The translations under genes and the position numbers were made by a program. Under the pieces are notes generated by a model. The model searched no databases. It was not told the DNA's origin and saw only the letters and a list, made by a program, of their open reading frames with translations. A stretch of DNA of 64,000 bases from Mesoflavibacter sp037029465 (GTDB lineage Bacteria; Bacteroidota; Bacteroidia; Flavobacteriales; Flavobacteriaceae), in NCBI RefSeq assembly GCF_037029465.1, contig NZ_JAYMEM010000004.1, positions 1 to 64,000 of the forward strand, written 5' to 3'. The stretch's first letter is position 1. Every line of letters starts with the position of its first letter. Positions 38,834-46,476 of this stretch are shown piece by piece.

Positions 38834-38856
38834 CTGTTGGTGGAAAACACCAACAG
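38834..38856 (+). repeat. REP-type hairpin 1 of the RAYT locus
   Basis: The perfect 9-bp stem CTGTTGGTG/CACCAACAG has loop GAAAA. With flanking bases (38831-38864) it matches hairpin 5 at 32 of 34 positions. Confidence 0.85.
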
Positions 38857-38895
38857 TGGCGAATATCTATTGATCTGGTTATATTTGTATGATTT

Positions 38896-38916
38896 TGTCG
38901 GTGTTTTACACCAACA
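38896..38916 (-). repeat. REP-type hairpin 2 (reverse orientation, one mismatch)
   Basis: TGTCGGTG/CACCAACA with loop TTTTA has one mispair in an 8-bp stem. The loop orientation is opposite to hairpin 1. Confidence 0.75.
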
Positions 38917-38950
38917 TGTATTAATTTTTTCTAAAATCTATTTTAAGCCT

Positions 38951-38973
38951 TTGTTGGTGTTTTCCACCAACAA
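38951..38973 (-). repeat. REP-type hairpin 3 (reverse orientation)
   Basis: The 9-bp perfect stem TTGTTGGTG/CACCAACAA with loop TTTTC ends three bases before the stop codon of the transposase gene. Confidence 0.85.
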
Positions 38974-38976
38974 ATA

Positions 38977-39507
38977 TTAACCGTTCCTGAATTCTGTTAG
39001 TATATTAAATTCATCTCCTAATTCACTGTAAAATCTAGCAGATGAAAAGCGGTAATCTTGAGGGTTTTTACAAATTTGTGCTTTTACAGGATTTTGATGA
39101 ATATAATTTAATTTTTGCTCAATAATTTTTTCATTCAATAAATCGACACAAAGTGGATTTCGTTTCCAAAATTGATATTTTCGGTCTTTAGCTTCAACAT
39201 AAAAATCATCCAAATAAATAGAGTTATTATTTTGTAATTCTCTTTTTAATCGTTGCGCTGTAAACTTCATAAAACTAAGCTGAGTATGTTGTAACGAATA
39301 CAGTTTAGTTGGTTTCCAAACGATATGAATATGGTTATCCATAATTACATAACCATAAATAATGACTCTGTTTTCTTTAACTAAATATTGTAAAGATTCA
39401 ATAAGAATCAACTTGTGTCTGTCTGAATTCAAAAGAAATTTACCCTTAATAATAGATGCCGTATAAAACTGTGGAACATCTTCTATTTTTAAAGGCTTTA
39501 ATTTCAT
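38977..39507 (-). CDS. rayT: REP-associated tyrosine transposase (RAYT, Y1/HUH)
   Basis: This 176-residue protein is a single-strand HUH transposase related to IS200/IS605 TnpA. The HUH motif is H59-I-H61 in 'YVIMDNHIHIVW'. The catalytic tyrosine is probably Y135 in 'KLNYIHQNPVKAQ', followed by the family-typical 'YRFSSARFY'. Unlike an insertion sequence it has no IS200 ends. Instead five GTTGGTG/CACCAAC hairpins surround it, three beyond the 3' end and two upstream. RAYTs are domesticated, single-copy enzymes that recognise and spread such REP hairpins. The frame is intact, so it may be active. Confidence 0.92.
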   Translation of the reverse strand: MKLKPLKIEDVPQFYTASIIKGKFLLNSDRHKLILIESLQYLVKENRVIIYGYVIMDNHIHIVWKPTKLYSLQHTQLSFMKFTAQRLKRELQNNNSIYLDDFYVEAKDRKYQFWKRNPLCVDLLNEKIIEQKLNYIHQNPVKAQICKNPQDYRFSSARFYSELGDEFNILTEFRNG

Positions 39508-39529
39508 TTCTTTTATAAGTTTATATTAT

Positions 39530-39550
39530 TGTTGGTGGGAAACACCAACA
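39530..39550 (+). repeat. REP-type hairpin 4 (upstream of the transposase start)
   Basis: The 8-bp stem TGTTGGTG/CACCAACA with loop GGAAA lies 22 bases upstream of the RAYT start codon. Confidence 0.85.
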
Positions 39551-39599
39551 TTAGCGGATTTTGGGAACAAAATACCAAAATAAGGAGAGCTTTTGATAA

Positions 39600-39622
39600 C
39601 TGTTGGTGAAAAACACCAACAG
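39600..39622 (+). repeat. REP-type hairpin 5
   Basis: The 9-bp perfect stem CTGTTGGTG/CACCAACAG has loop AAAAA. It is in the same orientation as hairpin 1, including the downstream AGTGGC motif, so the unit is bracketed by direct repeats (38831-38864 and 39597-39630). Confidence 0.85.
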
Positions 39623-39646
39623 TGGCAAATAATTCTCAAAAAGTTT

Positions 39647-41197
39647 TTACTCCGTTCTCTTTAAAAATAAATCTTCAAAATCGTAACTAAAATCTGTAAT
39701 TGGTGCAATTGGTTTTAGTGTAGCGCTTTGTGCCTTTCCTTTTTCATCAAAAGTAAATTGCATAAAACAATCGGCATCATAACTACGATTATCCCATTTT
39801 ACAACAAATGTTGTGGCGTTATAGGGTAATAATTGACCTTTAATAGTTTTAGAGTTTTCTGCTAAAATTCTTAAATCTTCACCTTCTTTTTTAATCACCA
39901 TATCACCAAACCAAGCATCGGTAAACGTACCTGTAATTTGTTCTGGTTTAGGTATGATTGGGCTTGATTTCATCATTTCAACTTTATTAAATACTTCGGT
40001 TTTAATACTATCGTTGTACTTGTACCAATCTTCGTTACTTTGCCCTAATTTATCCAACCAATGTCTGTCTTCGTAACCTAAATACGTATCTTTAATGGTG
40101 TTGGTTATAGTGGTAAATGCAGAACCATTCATTTGATTAGTCAACACTACAATTGCCAAATCTAAATCTGGTATCATAGTAAATTGGGTCACTGTACCTA
40201 ATAATCCGCCAGTGTGATAAACTTGTTTGTATCCGCCTTTTACATCGGTTACAAACCAACCTAAACCATAACCTCTAAAATTAGAGTTGTAGCTATCATT
40301 GGCTCTAACTTTTAGTGGCATTTGCAGTTGCCAAAGCTCGTGTAATTGTTTTTCGCTAAGTAAACGTTCTCCGTTTTTGGTTACGGCATCATTCATTAAA
40401 AATTTTGCCCAAGTTAGCATATCGGTAACGTTACTTACAATTCCTCCAGCAGCATTTGCGGTGTCGTCCCAATCATGTGGAATTTCTTCTAATTTACCAT
40501 CAGCCATAGTATGCGCTTCTATGATATTTGATTTATCGGTCACACGACTGTAAGCTGCTTTACTGTTAGTCATCCCAACAGGTTTTAAGATTTTTGTTTC
40601 TATAAAATCTTCCCATGATAATCCGCTAACGCGTTTTAAAACTTCACCAGCAACGATAAACATATTGTTATTGTACTCAAACGTACTTCTAAACGAGGTA
40701 CTTGGCTCGATATACTTTAAATTATCAATTACTTTTTGCACATCAAAATGGTCGTTTTCTGGAAAAAACATTAAATCTCCTGCGCCTAAACCAAGTCCGC
40801 TTCTGTGCGTTACTAAATCTCTAACCGTAAAATTTTGGGTTACCCAAGCATCGTGTAGTCTAAATTCAGGAATGTGTTTTGTGACTTTATCGTCCCAACT
40901 TAATTTACCTTCGTCTACCATCATTGCCAATGCAAAACAGGTAAATCCTTTACTGTTTGAGGCAATACCGACTAAGGTGTTTTCATTCATTTCTTTTTTA
41001 GTAGACAATGCTCTTACACCATGTCCTTTGGCGTAAACAACGTTGCCATCTTTTAAAATTCCGACAGAAATACCAGGAACATCAAAGGTTTTTAAGGTTT
41101 TTTCTACTAATTTATCTAATTGCTTTTCTTCGATTTGAGCTTGTAAAAACAAACATGTAAAAAAGACAAAAATGAAGGTGATTTTATTAAGTTTCAT
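39647..41197 (-). CDS. Secreted serine hydrolase (beta-lactamase/esterase class C fold)
   Basis: This 516-residue protein has a signal peptide (1-20, ending FLQAQ). The penicillin-binding fold carries the catalytic motif S80-N-S-K83 ('GIASNSKGF'), the second motif Y175-N-N and a late 'YHTGGLLG' in place of KTG. A C-terminal ~100-residue DUF3471-like beta domain follows. Such enzymes hydrolyse esters, D-amino peptides or short peptides, and few are true beta-lactamases. It stands next to the RAYT locus and is divergent from an alpha/beta hydrolase gene; the two promoter boxes are 34 bases apart. Confidence 0.88.
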   Translation of the reverse strand: MKLNKITFIFVFFTCLFLQAQIEEKQLDKLVEKTLKTFDVPGISVGILKDGNVVYAKGHGVRALSTKKEMNENTLVGIASNSKGFTCFALAMMVDEGKLSWDDKVTKHIPEFRLHDAWVTQNFTVRDLVTHRSGLGLGAGDLMFFPENDHFDVQKVIDNLKYIEPSTSFRSTFEYNNNMFIVAGEVLKRVSGLSWEDFIETKILKPVGMTNSKAAYSRVTDKSNIIEAHTMADGKLEEIPHDWDDTANAAGGIVSNVTDMLTWAKFLMNDAVTKNGERLLSEKQLHELWQLQMPLKVRANDSYNSNFRGYGLGWFVTDVKGGYKQVYHTGGLLGTVTQFTMIPDLDLAIVVLTNQMNGSAFTTITNTIKDTYLGYEDRHWLDKLGQSNEDWYKYNDSIKTEVFNKVEMMKSSPIIPKPEQITGTFTDAWFGDMVIKKEGEDLRILAENSKTIKGQLLPYNATTFVVKWDNRSYDADCFMQFTFDEKGKAQSATLKPIAPITDFSYDFEDLFLKRTE

Positions 41198-41223
41198 TTT
41201 AAAAATTTTAAGTTGAAAGTCTT

Positions 41224-41231
41224 CAAATATA
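41224..41231 (-). promoter_or_regulatory. -7 box for the serine hydrolase gene
   Basis: The minus strand reads TATATTTG, 26 bases before the ATG at 41197. It is divergent from the box at 41266-41273. Confidence 0.55.
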
Positions 41232-41265
41232 ATAAATCCGTAAGCTACTTTTTAGACCATTAACT

Positions 41266-41273
41266 TATATTTG
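41266..41273 (+). promoter_or_regulatory. -7 box for the alpha/beta hydrolase gene; probable leaderless transcript
   Basis: TATATTTG is an exact match and ends six bases before the ATG at 41280. A longer frame starting at the TTG at 41271 would begin inside this box, so ATG is the start and the mRNA is probably leaderless. Confidence 0.65.
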
Positions 41274-41279
41274 CAAACT

Positions 41280-42059
41280 ATGACAACAGCCTACAAAAAC
41301 ATTACGGTTTCTTATAACGATATTGGTCAAGGTGACACTGTATTATTAATCCATGGATTTTTAGAAAACAGTACCATGTGGGATGCTGTAATTGATGTTT
41401 TAAAATACACCAACAGAATAATTACTGTTGATTTATTGGGTCACGGTCAAACAGATTGCTTGGGTTACATCCATACTATGGAAGACAATGCAGACATGAT
41501 ACACGCATTGATTACCCGATTAAATATTAAAAACTTTACAGTAATCGGTCACTCTTTAGGAGGTTACGTTGCATTGGCTTTCGCCGAAAAACATCCAGAA
41601 TTCATCAATGGATTATGTTTAATGAACTCGACACCATTTGCCGATAGCCAATTACGTTATGAAACAAGAACGCGAGCGATAAAAGCAGCAAAGAAAAACT
41701 ACGAAAGTTTGGTTAGCATGTCTATTAGTAATTTATTCTATGAAAAAAATAGAGAATTATTTAGTGAAGATATTGAAGCCTTAAAAACAGAAGCTTTAAA
41801 AACACCTTTGCAAGGTTATATTGCCACACAAGAAGGCATGAAGCTTAGAAAAGATAGAACCGAAATTTTGAAACAACTTAACTGCAAAAAACTAATTATT
41901 GCTGGTAAAAACGATCCTATTTTAAGCTTAGAAGATCTTGAGACTTTAAAACCTATTAAGCAATTAACCATTAGCGTTTTAGAAGGCGGACACATGTCTT
42001 ATATTGAAAATAAAAGTAATTTCTTACAAGAGATTACGCATTTCATCGAAAAAACATAA
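41280..42059 (+). CDS. Alpha/beta hydrolase (MenH/BioH-like fold)
   Basis: This 259-residue cytoplasmic protein starts at the ATG at 41280. It has the oxyanion motif 'LLIHGF' (H25), the nucleophile elbow 'GHSLGG' (S92), the acid in 'AGKNDPIL' and the catalytic His in 'EGGHMSYIE'. The short lid resembles MenH, BioH and small esterases. There are no menaquinone genes nearby to support MenH, so the substrate is left open. Confidence 0.87.
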   Translation: MTTAYKNITVSYNDIGQGDTVLLIHGFLENSTMWDAVIDVLKYTNRIITVDLLGHGQTDCLGYIHTMEDNADMIHALITRLNIKNFTVIGHSLGGYVALAFAEKHPEFINGLCLMNSTPFADSQLRYETRTRAIKAAKKNYESLVSMSISNLFYEKNRELFSEDIEALKTEALKTPLQGYIATQEGMKLRKDRTEILKQLNCKKLIIAGKNDPILSLEDLETLKPIKQLTISVLEGGHMSYIENKSNFLQEITHFIEKT

Positions 42060-42159
42060 CTTTTTATCGGTTTTTAGATTTTTATTTTTTACATTCGGAT
42101 TGTTAACTACTACATTTTTAATTATTTAGCCCAAAGCTAACTAAAACAAACCTACACCG

Positions 42160-42438
42160 ATGAAAAAAGTAGACAACCAAACATCCAATCACAGCAGTTT
42201 ATACTGCACCTTTTTTGGTCATAATTTTCAGGTGAGCAAAAAAGTAACCTATCATGTTAAAGAGTACAAATGCTGCAACTGTAAAAAAGAAATGACAACC
42301 AACAGTAATGGCAACTTGACGGAATTAACACCAAAATTTAGAGAGATAAATTCGGTTTTAGAGCGAATTCACAACAATAAGTTAATCAGACTTTCTAGAC
42401 AAAGAATTGATTATCCTCAATTTAAAATGACGTCTTAA
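42160..42438 (+). CDS. Small zinc-ribbon-like protein, function unknown
   Basis: This 92-residue protein has a probable metal site formed by C16 and H21 ('CTFFGHNF') with C38/C39 and C41 ('YKCCNCKKE'). The pattern resembles the tiny DUF1660-type proteins first noted in phages, but nothing else phage-like is nearby. The C-terminal half is basic and helical ('REINSVLERIHNNKLIRL'). It overlaps the convergent thiL gene by four bases at the stop codons. A regulatory or nucleic-acid-binding role is possible. Confidence 0.6.
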   Translation: MKKVDNQTSNHSSLYCTFFGHNFQVSKKVTYHVKEYKCCNCKKEMTTNSNGNLTELTPKFREINSVLERIHNNKLIRLSRQRIDYPQFKMTS

Positions 42439-43490
42439 TCTTCTGTAGACTTAAAGCTTTTCCATCCTTGAGCTTGCAATTCAATTTTTTGTTCTGCTCT
42501 TGTGACTAAATGTGCGCCTGCATTTTTTTCAGTAATGTAACCGATTACTGTTAAATTTGGGTTGGCTTTAATTTTAGGATAATCTTCTTGACTAATCGTC
42601 ATTAGTAATTCATAATCTTCTCCTCCATTTAAAGCAATAGTTGTACTGTCTATATTAAATTCTTCACAAACAGCAATAACTTGTGGATCTAATGGGATTT
42701 TAGTTTCATATAAATCACAACCTACATCACTATTTTTACATAGATGAAGAATTTCTGAAGACAAACCATCACTAATATCAATCATAGAGGTTGGTTTTAC
42801 TTTTAAATCTTGTAAAAGTTTAACGATGTCTTTTCTTGCTTCAGGTTTTAATTGTCTTTCAATTAAGTATGTATATTGATCTAAATCTGGCTGATTTTGA
42901 GGGTTTACTTTAAAGACTTCTTTTTCGCGTTCAAGCACTTGAAGCCCTAAATATGCAGCACCTAAATCACCGGTAACTACTAGCAAATCGTTTGGTTTTG
43001 CACCACTACGATAAACTTCCTCGTCTTTTTTAACATGACCAATTGCTGTCACCGAAATGATTAATCCAGAAGTAGAACTAGTTGTATCACCTCCAACTAA
43101 ATCTACACCATAAATTTTACAAGCGGTTTGTATACCAGCGTACAATTCTTCTACCGCTTCTAAAGGAAATCTATTAGAAACTGCAATAGAAACAGTAACT
43201 TGAGAAGCTTCTGCATTCATTGCATAAATATCAGATAAATTAACCATTACAGATTTGTAACCTAAATGCTTTAAAGGCATGTAGGATAGATCAAAATGAA
43301 CACCTTCAACTAAAAAATCGGTTGAAACTACAACTCGTTCTCCTTTAAAATCTAAAACAGCAGCATCATCACCAATTCCTTTAATAGTTGAGGATTGTTT
43401 TATTTCAAAATTCTTAGCTAAATGGTCAATTAAACCAAACTCACCTATTTGGCCTAAATCTGTACGTTGTTGATTTTTATCTTCTATCAT
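42435..43490 (-). CDS. thiL: Thiamine-monophosphate kinase
   Basis: This 351-residue enzyme phosphorylates thiamine monophosphate to the active diphosphate cofactor. It belongs to the PurM/AIRS fold. Motifs are 'IGDDAAVLDFKGERVVVSTD' near the N-terminus, 'VNLSDIYAMNA', 'LVGGDTTSS' and 'DISDGLSSEILHLC'. A -7 box (TATTTTTG) ends only four bases before the ATG, so translation is probably leaderless. No TPP riboswitch sequence lies upstream. Confidence 0.95.
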   Translation of the reverse strand: MIEDKNQQRTDLGQIGEFGLIDHLAKNFEIKQSSTIKGIGDDAAVLDFKGERVVVSTDFLVEGVHFDLSYMPLKHLGYKSVMVNLSDIYAMNAEASQVTVSIAVSNRFPLEAVEELYAGIQTACKIYGVDLVGGDTTSSTSGLIISVTAIGHVKKDEEVYRSGAKPNDLLVVTGDLGAAYLGLQVLEREKEVFKVNPQNQPDLDQYTYLIERQLKPEARKDIVKLLQDLKVKPTSMIDISDGLSSEILHLCKNSDVGCDLYETKIPLDPQVIAVCEEFNIDSTTIALNGGEDYELLMTISQEDYPKIKANPNLTVIGYITEKNAGAHLVTRAEQKIELQAQGWKSFKSTED

Positions 43491-43494
43491 AGTG

Positions 43495-43502
43495 CAAAAA
43501 TA
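43495..43502 (-). promoter_or_regulatory. -7 box of thiL, four bases from the start codon
   Basis: The minus strand reads TATTTTTG-CACT-ATG. The spacing leaves no room for a leader. Confidence 0.6.
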
Positions 43503-43609
43503 CTAAGGCTATTTTAAAAGGTAGGGAAAAAGTGAAATTAATTGTTTAATAATAAATAAGGTATTATCTAAATTAACGACAAATTTTACTTAATTATCAG
43601 TATTTCTGT

Positions 43610-43617
43610 TAAATTTG
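43610..43617 (+). promoter_or_regulatory. -7 box of the MbnP/MbnH operon
   Basis: TAAATTTG lies 30 bases before the ATG at 43648. The next four genes follow with gaps of at most three bases, so this is the likely promoter for all five. A TTG frame start at 43615 falls inside the box. Confidence 0.6.
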
Positions 43618-43647
43618 CTAAAATCTCAATTTTACAACTTAACCCTA

Positions 43648-45195
43648 ATGAACTATTTAAAAAAATTACTTTTTTTAACCCTTACCATTTTTAGTTATTC
43701 TGCTAACGCGCAAAGCCCATGCGTTAATGGTTTTGCAACATATACAGTAGAAGGTGTTACTACTTCTTATCCTTGTAATGATTACGATTTAATGTCCAGA
43801 GTACCTATTTCGGTTTTAGCAACAACTTTAGGCACTGAAGAAGGTAGTGATATTTGGGGATGGACAGATCCTTTAGACGGAAAAGAATACGCTATTGTTG
43901 GTACAACAAATAGTACCGCTTTTGTTGATGTATCTGATCCTATAAATCCTATTTTTTTAGGAAGAATTGAAACCGCAAACGGAAATACTTCTTATTGGAG
44001 AGATGTAAAAGTTTATAACAACCATGCTTATATAGTTGCAGATGGTGTTGGTAACCATGGTATGCAAGTCTTTGACTTAACCAATTTAAGAACTGGACCA
44101 AACCCAGATTTAACTTATACCAGCACTGTAAATGATGGTGAAGTTATTGTCTTTAGTGGCGATAACGGAATAAACATTGGTAGCTGCCATAATGTGGTTA
44201 TAAATGAAGATGATGCAACTGCTTATTTAGTAGGTTGCAATGCTGTAAGTGGCGGACCGATTTTTGTTGATATTTCTGACCCTACGGCTCCAACCATAAG
44301 TGGTAGTTATGCAGCAAGTGGATATACTCACGATGCACAAGTTATAACATACAATGGACCAGATACCAATGCTAGTAATGTTTCTGGAGTTTCAAGTTAT
44401 GTTGGTAGACAAATTTTAGCAGCAAGTAATGGCGGCTCTAATGATAAAGTCGTGTTTTTGGATGTTACCGATAAAAGTAATCCTCAATTTATTTCAGAAA
44501 TCACATACTCTAACCCTGGTTATGCACACCAAGGATGGTTTACAGAAGATCATAAATATTTCATTTTTGGTGATGAAACTGATGAAATGAGCTATGGTAA
44601 CAACACCAGAACTTTAGTGTTTGATGTTAACGATTTAGATAACCCATCATTATTATCAACTTATTTCGGACCTTTTACAGCAATAGACCATAATGGGTAT
44701 GTTGATGGTGATAAGTTTTACTTGGCTAATTACCGTGCTGGTATGCGTGTAGTAGATATTTCTACCGTTGATACGCCTTCAAATACGATGACAGAAATAG
44801 GTTATTTCGATACTTATCCATCTAGTAACAGCACAGCCTTTAATGGTGCGTGGAGTATCTATCCTTATTTTGCCAGCGGAAATATTATTATTTGCGATAT
44901 AGAAAGCGGGTTATTTGTAGTTAGACAAAGCAATACATTAAGTACTTCAGAATTTGAAATTGATAACAATTTTACAATGTCACCCAACCCTACAAAAGAG
45001 AATGCTAAACTTACAAGTAGTAACACTAATAAAATTCAATCTGTTCAAATATTTAATGTGCTAGGTAAAAAGATGTTTAGTAAAAACAATATCAACTCAA
45101 CAAGTTTCGTTTTACCAACAAACAATTATAGTAGTGGTATTTACATTGTAAAAATTAACAATACAACTTCTAAAAAATTAATCATTAATAAATAA
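43648..45195 (+). CDS. Choice-of-anchor B (LVIVD) protein with T9SS sorting domain
   Basis: I start at the ATG at 43648 (515 residues), which gives a signal peptide ending SANAQ. The body (about 25-425) is a beta-propeller-like repeat region of the choice-of-anchor B family, with 'GSDIWGWTDP', 'NSTAFVDVSDPINP', 'DVKVYNNHAYIVAD', 'YTHDAQV' and 'IDHNGYV'. The C-terminal ~75 residues are a type A T9SS sorting domain ('MSPNPTKENAKL', 'VQIFNVLGKKMF', 'SSGIYIVKINN'). The protein is therefore exported through the outer membrane and attached to the surface. It is the first gene of the MbnP/MbnH operon and a paralogue of the next gene. Confidence 0.9.
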   Translation: MNYLKKLLFLTLTIFSYSANAQSPCVNGFATYTVEGVTTSYPCNDYDLMSRVPISVLATTLGTEEGSDIWGWTDPLDGKEYAIVGTTNSTAFVDVSDPINPIFLGRIETANGNTSYWRDVKVYNNHAYIVADGVGNHGMQVFDLTNLRTGPNPDLTYTSTVNDGEVIVFSGDNGINIGSCHNVVINEDDATAYLVGCNAVSGGPIFVDISDPTAPTISGSYAASGYTHDAQVITYNGPDTNASNVSGVSSYVGRQILAASNGGSNDKVVFLDVTDKSNPQFISEITYSNPGYAHQGWFTEDHKYFIFGDETDEMSYGNNTRTLVFDVNDLDNPSLLSTYFGPFTAIDHNGYVDGDKFYLANYRAGMRVVDISTVDTPSNTMTEIGYFDTYPSSNSTAFNGAWSIYPYFASGNIIICDIESGLFVVRQSNTLSTSEFEIDNNFTMSPNPTKENAKLTSSNTNKIQSVQIFNVLGKKMFSKNNINSTSFVLPTNNYSSGIYIVKINNTTSKKLIINK

Positions 45196-45198
45196 ATT

Positions 45199-46476
45199 AT
45201 GATAATGAACAATTCTAAGATTAAAGCAAAGTATTGGTTAAAAACATTAGCTTTTTCAGCTATGCTTAGTTTAGGTCTTGGTTGTTCTAGTGAAGAAAAC
45301 TCAGGAATTAATACTCCCGACAATAACAATATACAAAACTCTCAATTTCCATGTGAAAATGGTATGGCTGGCATATATCCATGTAATGGTTATGATTTAA
45401 TGGCAGAAATAGATGTACTATCATTAAGTGGTTCTTCAGCCGAGAGAGGTAGCGATATTTGGGGCTGGACAGATCCTTCAACCCAAAAAGAATATGCTAT
45501 AGTCGCTTTAACCAATAGTACTGCTTTTGTAGACGTGACCGATGCTACAAATCCTATTTTTTTAGGAAGAATAGAAACAAATACAAACACAAGTATTTGG
45601 AGAGATGTAAAAGTCTACAATAACTACGCCTTTATTGTTGCAGATAATGCCGGACCACATGGTATACAAGTCTTTGACTTAACTAGATTAAGAAATTTAA
45701 CATCAATACCAACTACTTTCACTCCAGACACCACTTTTAACGGAGTAGATAGTTGCCACAATATTGTCATCAATGAAAACGAAGGTGTTGCTTATCTTGT
45801 AGGTTGTAGCAATAATGGTGGCGGACCTATCTTTGTTGATGTTACTGACCCTTTAAACCCAACCTATTTAGGAGAATATACCTCAGCAGGATATTCTCAT
45901 GACGCACAAGTTGTTACTTATAGTGGACCAGATACAGATTATACTGGTCATCAAATTTACATTGGTAGCAATGGTAATTCTGACCAAGTAGTAATACTTG
46001 ATGTTACAGATAAAAACAACGTTATTCAAATTAGTAGTTTAACTTACCCACAAACAGCATATGCACACCAAGGTTGGTTTACAGAAGATCAATCCTATTT
46101 TATTTTAGGAGATGAAGTAGATGAAATTAATTATGGATTTAACACAAAAACATTAGTATTTGATTTTACAGATTTAGACAATCCATCACTGTCATCAACT
46201 TATTTTGGACCAACTCCTGCTATAGATCACAATGGTTATGTTAAAGGAGACGAATACTACCTTGCCAACTATCGTGCTGGATTAAGAGTTTTAGATATTA
46301 GTAATATTTCTGCTTCATCAAATGCTTTAGTCGAAACAGGATATTTCGATTCTTATCCAGCAGATGATAACCCAGATTTTAATGGTGCATGGAGTGTTTA
46401 TCCTTATTTTGAAAGTGGAAATATCATCATTGGTGATATTGATGCTGGATTACTAATTGTTAGAAAAAATAATTAG
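45199..46476 (+). CDS. Choice-of-anchor B (LVIVD) lipoprotein, tandem paralogue
   Basis: This 425-residue protein (a second ATG at 45205 is equally possible) has a lipoprotein signal ending LGLGC. The repeat body parallels the preceding gene motif by motif ('GSDIWGWTDP', 'NSTAFVDVTDATNP', 'DVKVYNNYAFIVAD', 'YSHDAQV', 'IDHNGYV'), so the two arose by tandem duplication. This copy has no T9SS tail; it is anchored by lipid instead. It begins three bases after the upstream stop, and its own stop abuts the next start. Confidence 0.88.
   Translation: MIMNNSKIKAKYWLKTLAFSAMLSLGLGCSSEENSGINTPDNNNIQNSQFPCENGMAGIYPCNGYDLMAEIDVLSLSGSSAERGSDIWGWTDPSTQKEYAIVALTNSTAFVDVTDATNPIFLGRIETNTNTSIWRDVKVYNNYAFIVADNAGPHGIQVFDLTRLRNLTSIPTTFTPDTTFNGVDSCHNIVINENEGVAYLVGCSNNGGGPIFVDVTDPLNPTYLGEYTSAGYSHDAQVVTYSGPDTDYTGHQIYIGSNGNSDQVVILDVTDKNNVIQISSLTYPQTAYAHQGWFTEDQSYFILGDEVDEINYGFNTKTLVFDFTDLDNPSLSSTYFGPTPAIDHNGYVKGDEYYLANYRAGLRVLDISNISASSNALVETGYFDSYPADDNPDFNGAWSVYPYFESGNIIIGDIDAGLLIVRKNN

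Noticed and set aside
38831..39630. Repeated hairpins that might suggest a CRISPR array
   Set aside because: Only five units, irregular spacing (40-560 bases), mixed orientation, and a transposase gene rather than spacers lies between them. REP elements fit; no cas genes are present.
42160..42438. Prophage remnant suggested by the DUF1660-like zinc motif
   Set aside because: No integrase, capsid, lysis or att-like sequences are nearby, and base composition matches the neighbours.
43491..43647. Possible TPP riboswitch upstream of thiL
   Set aside because: The -7 box ends four bases before the thiL ATG, leaving no leader, and no conserved TPP-aptamer words are present.
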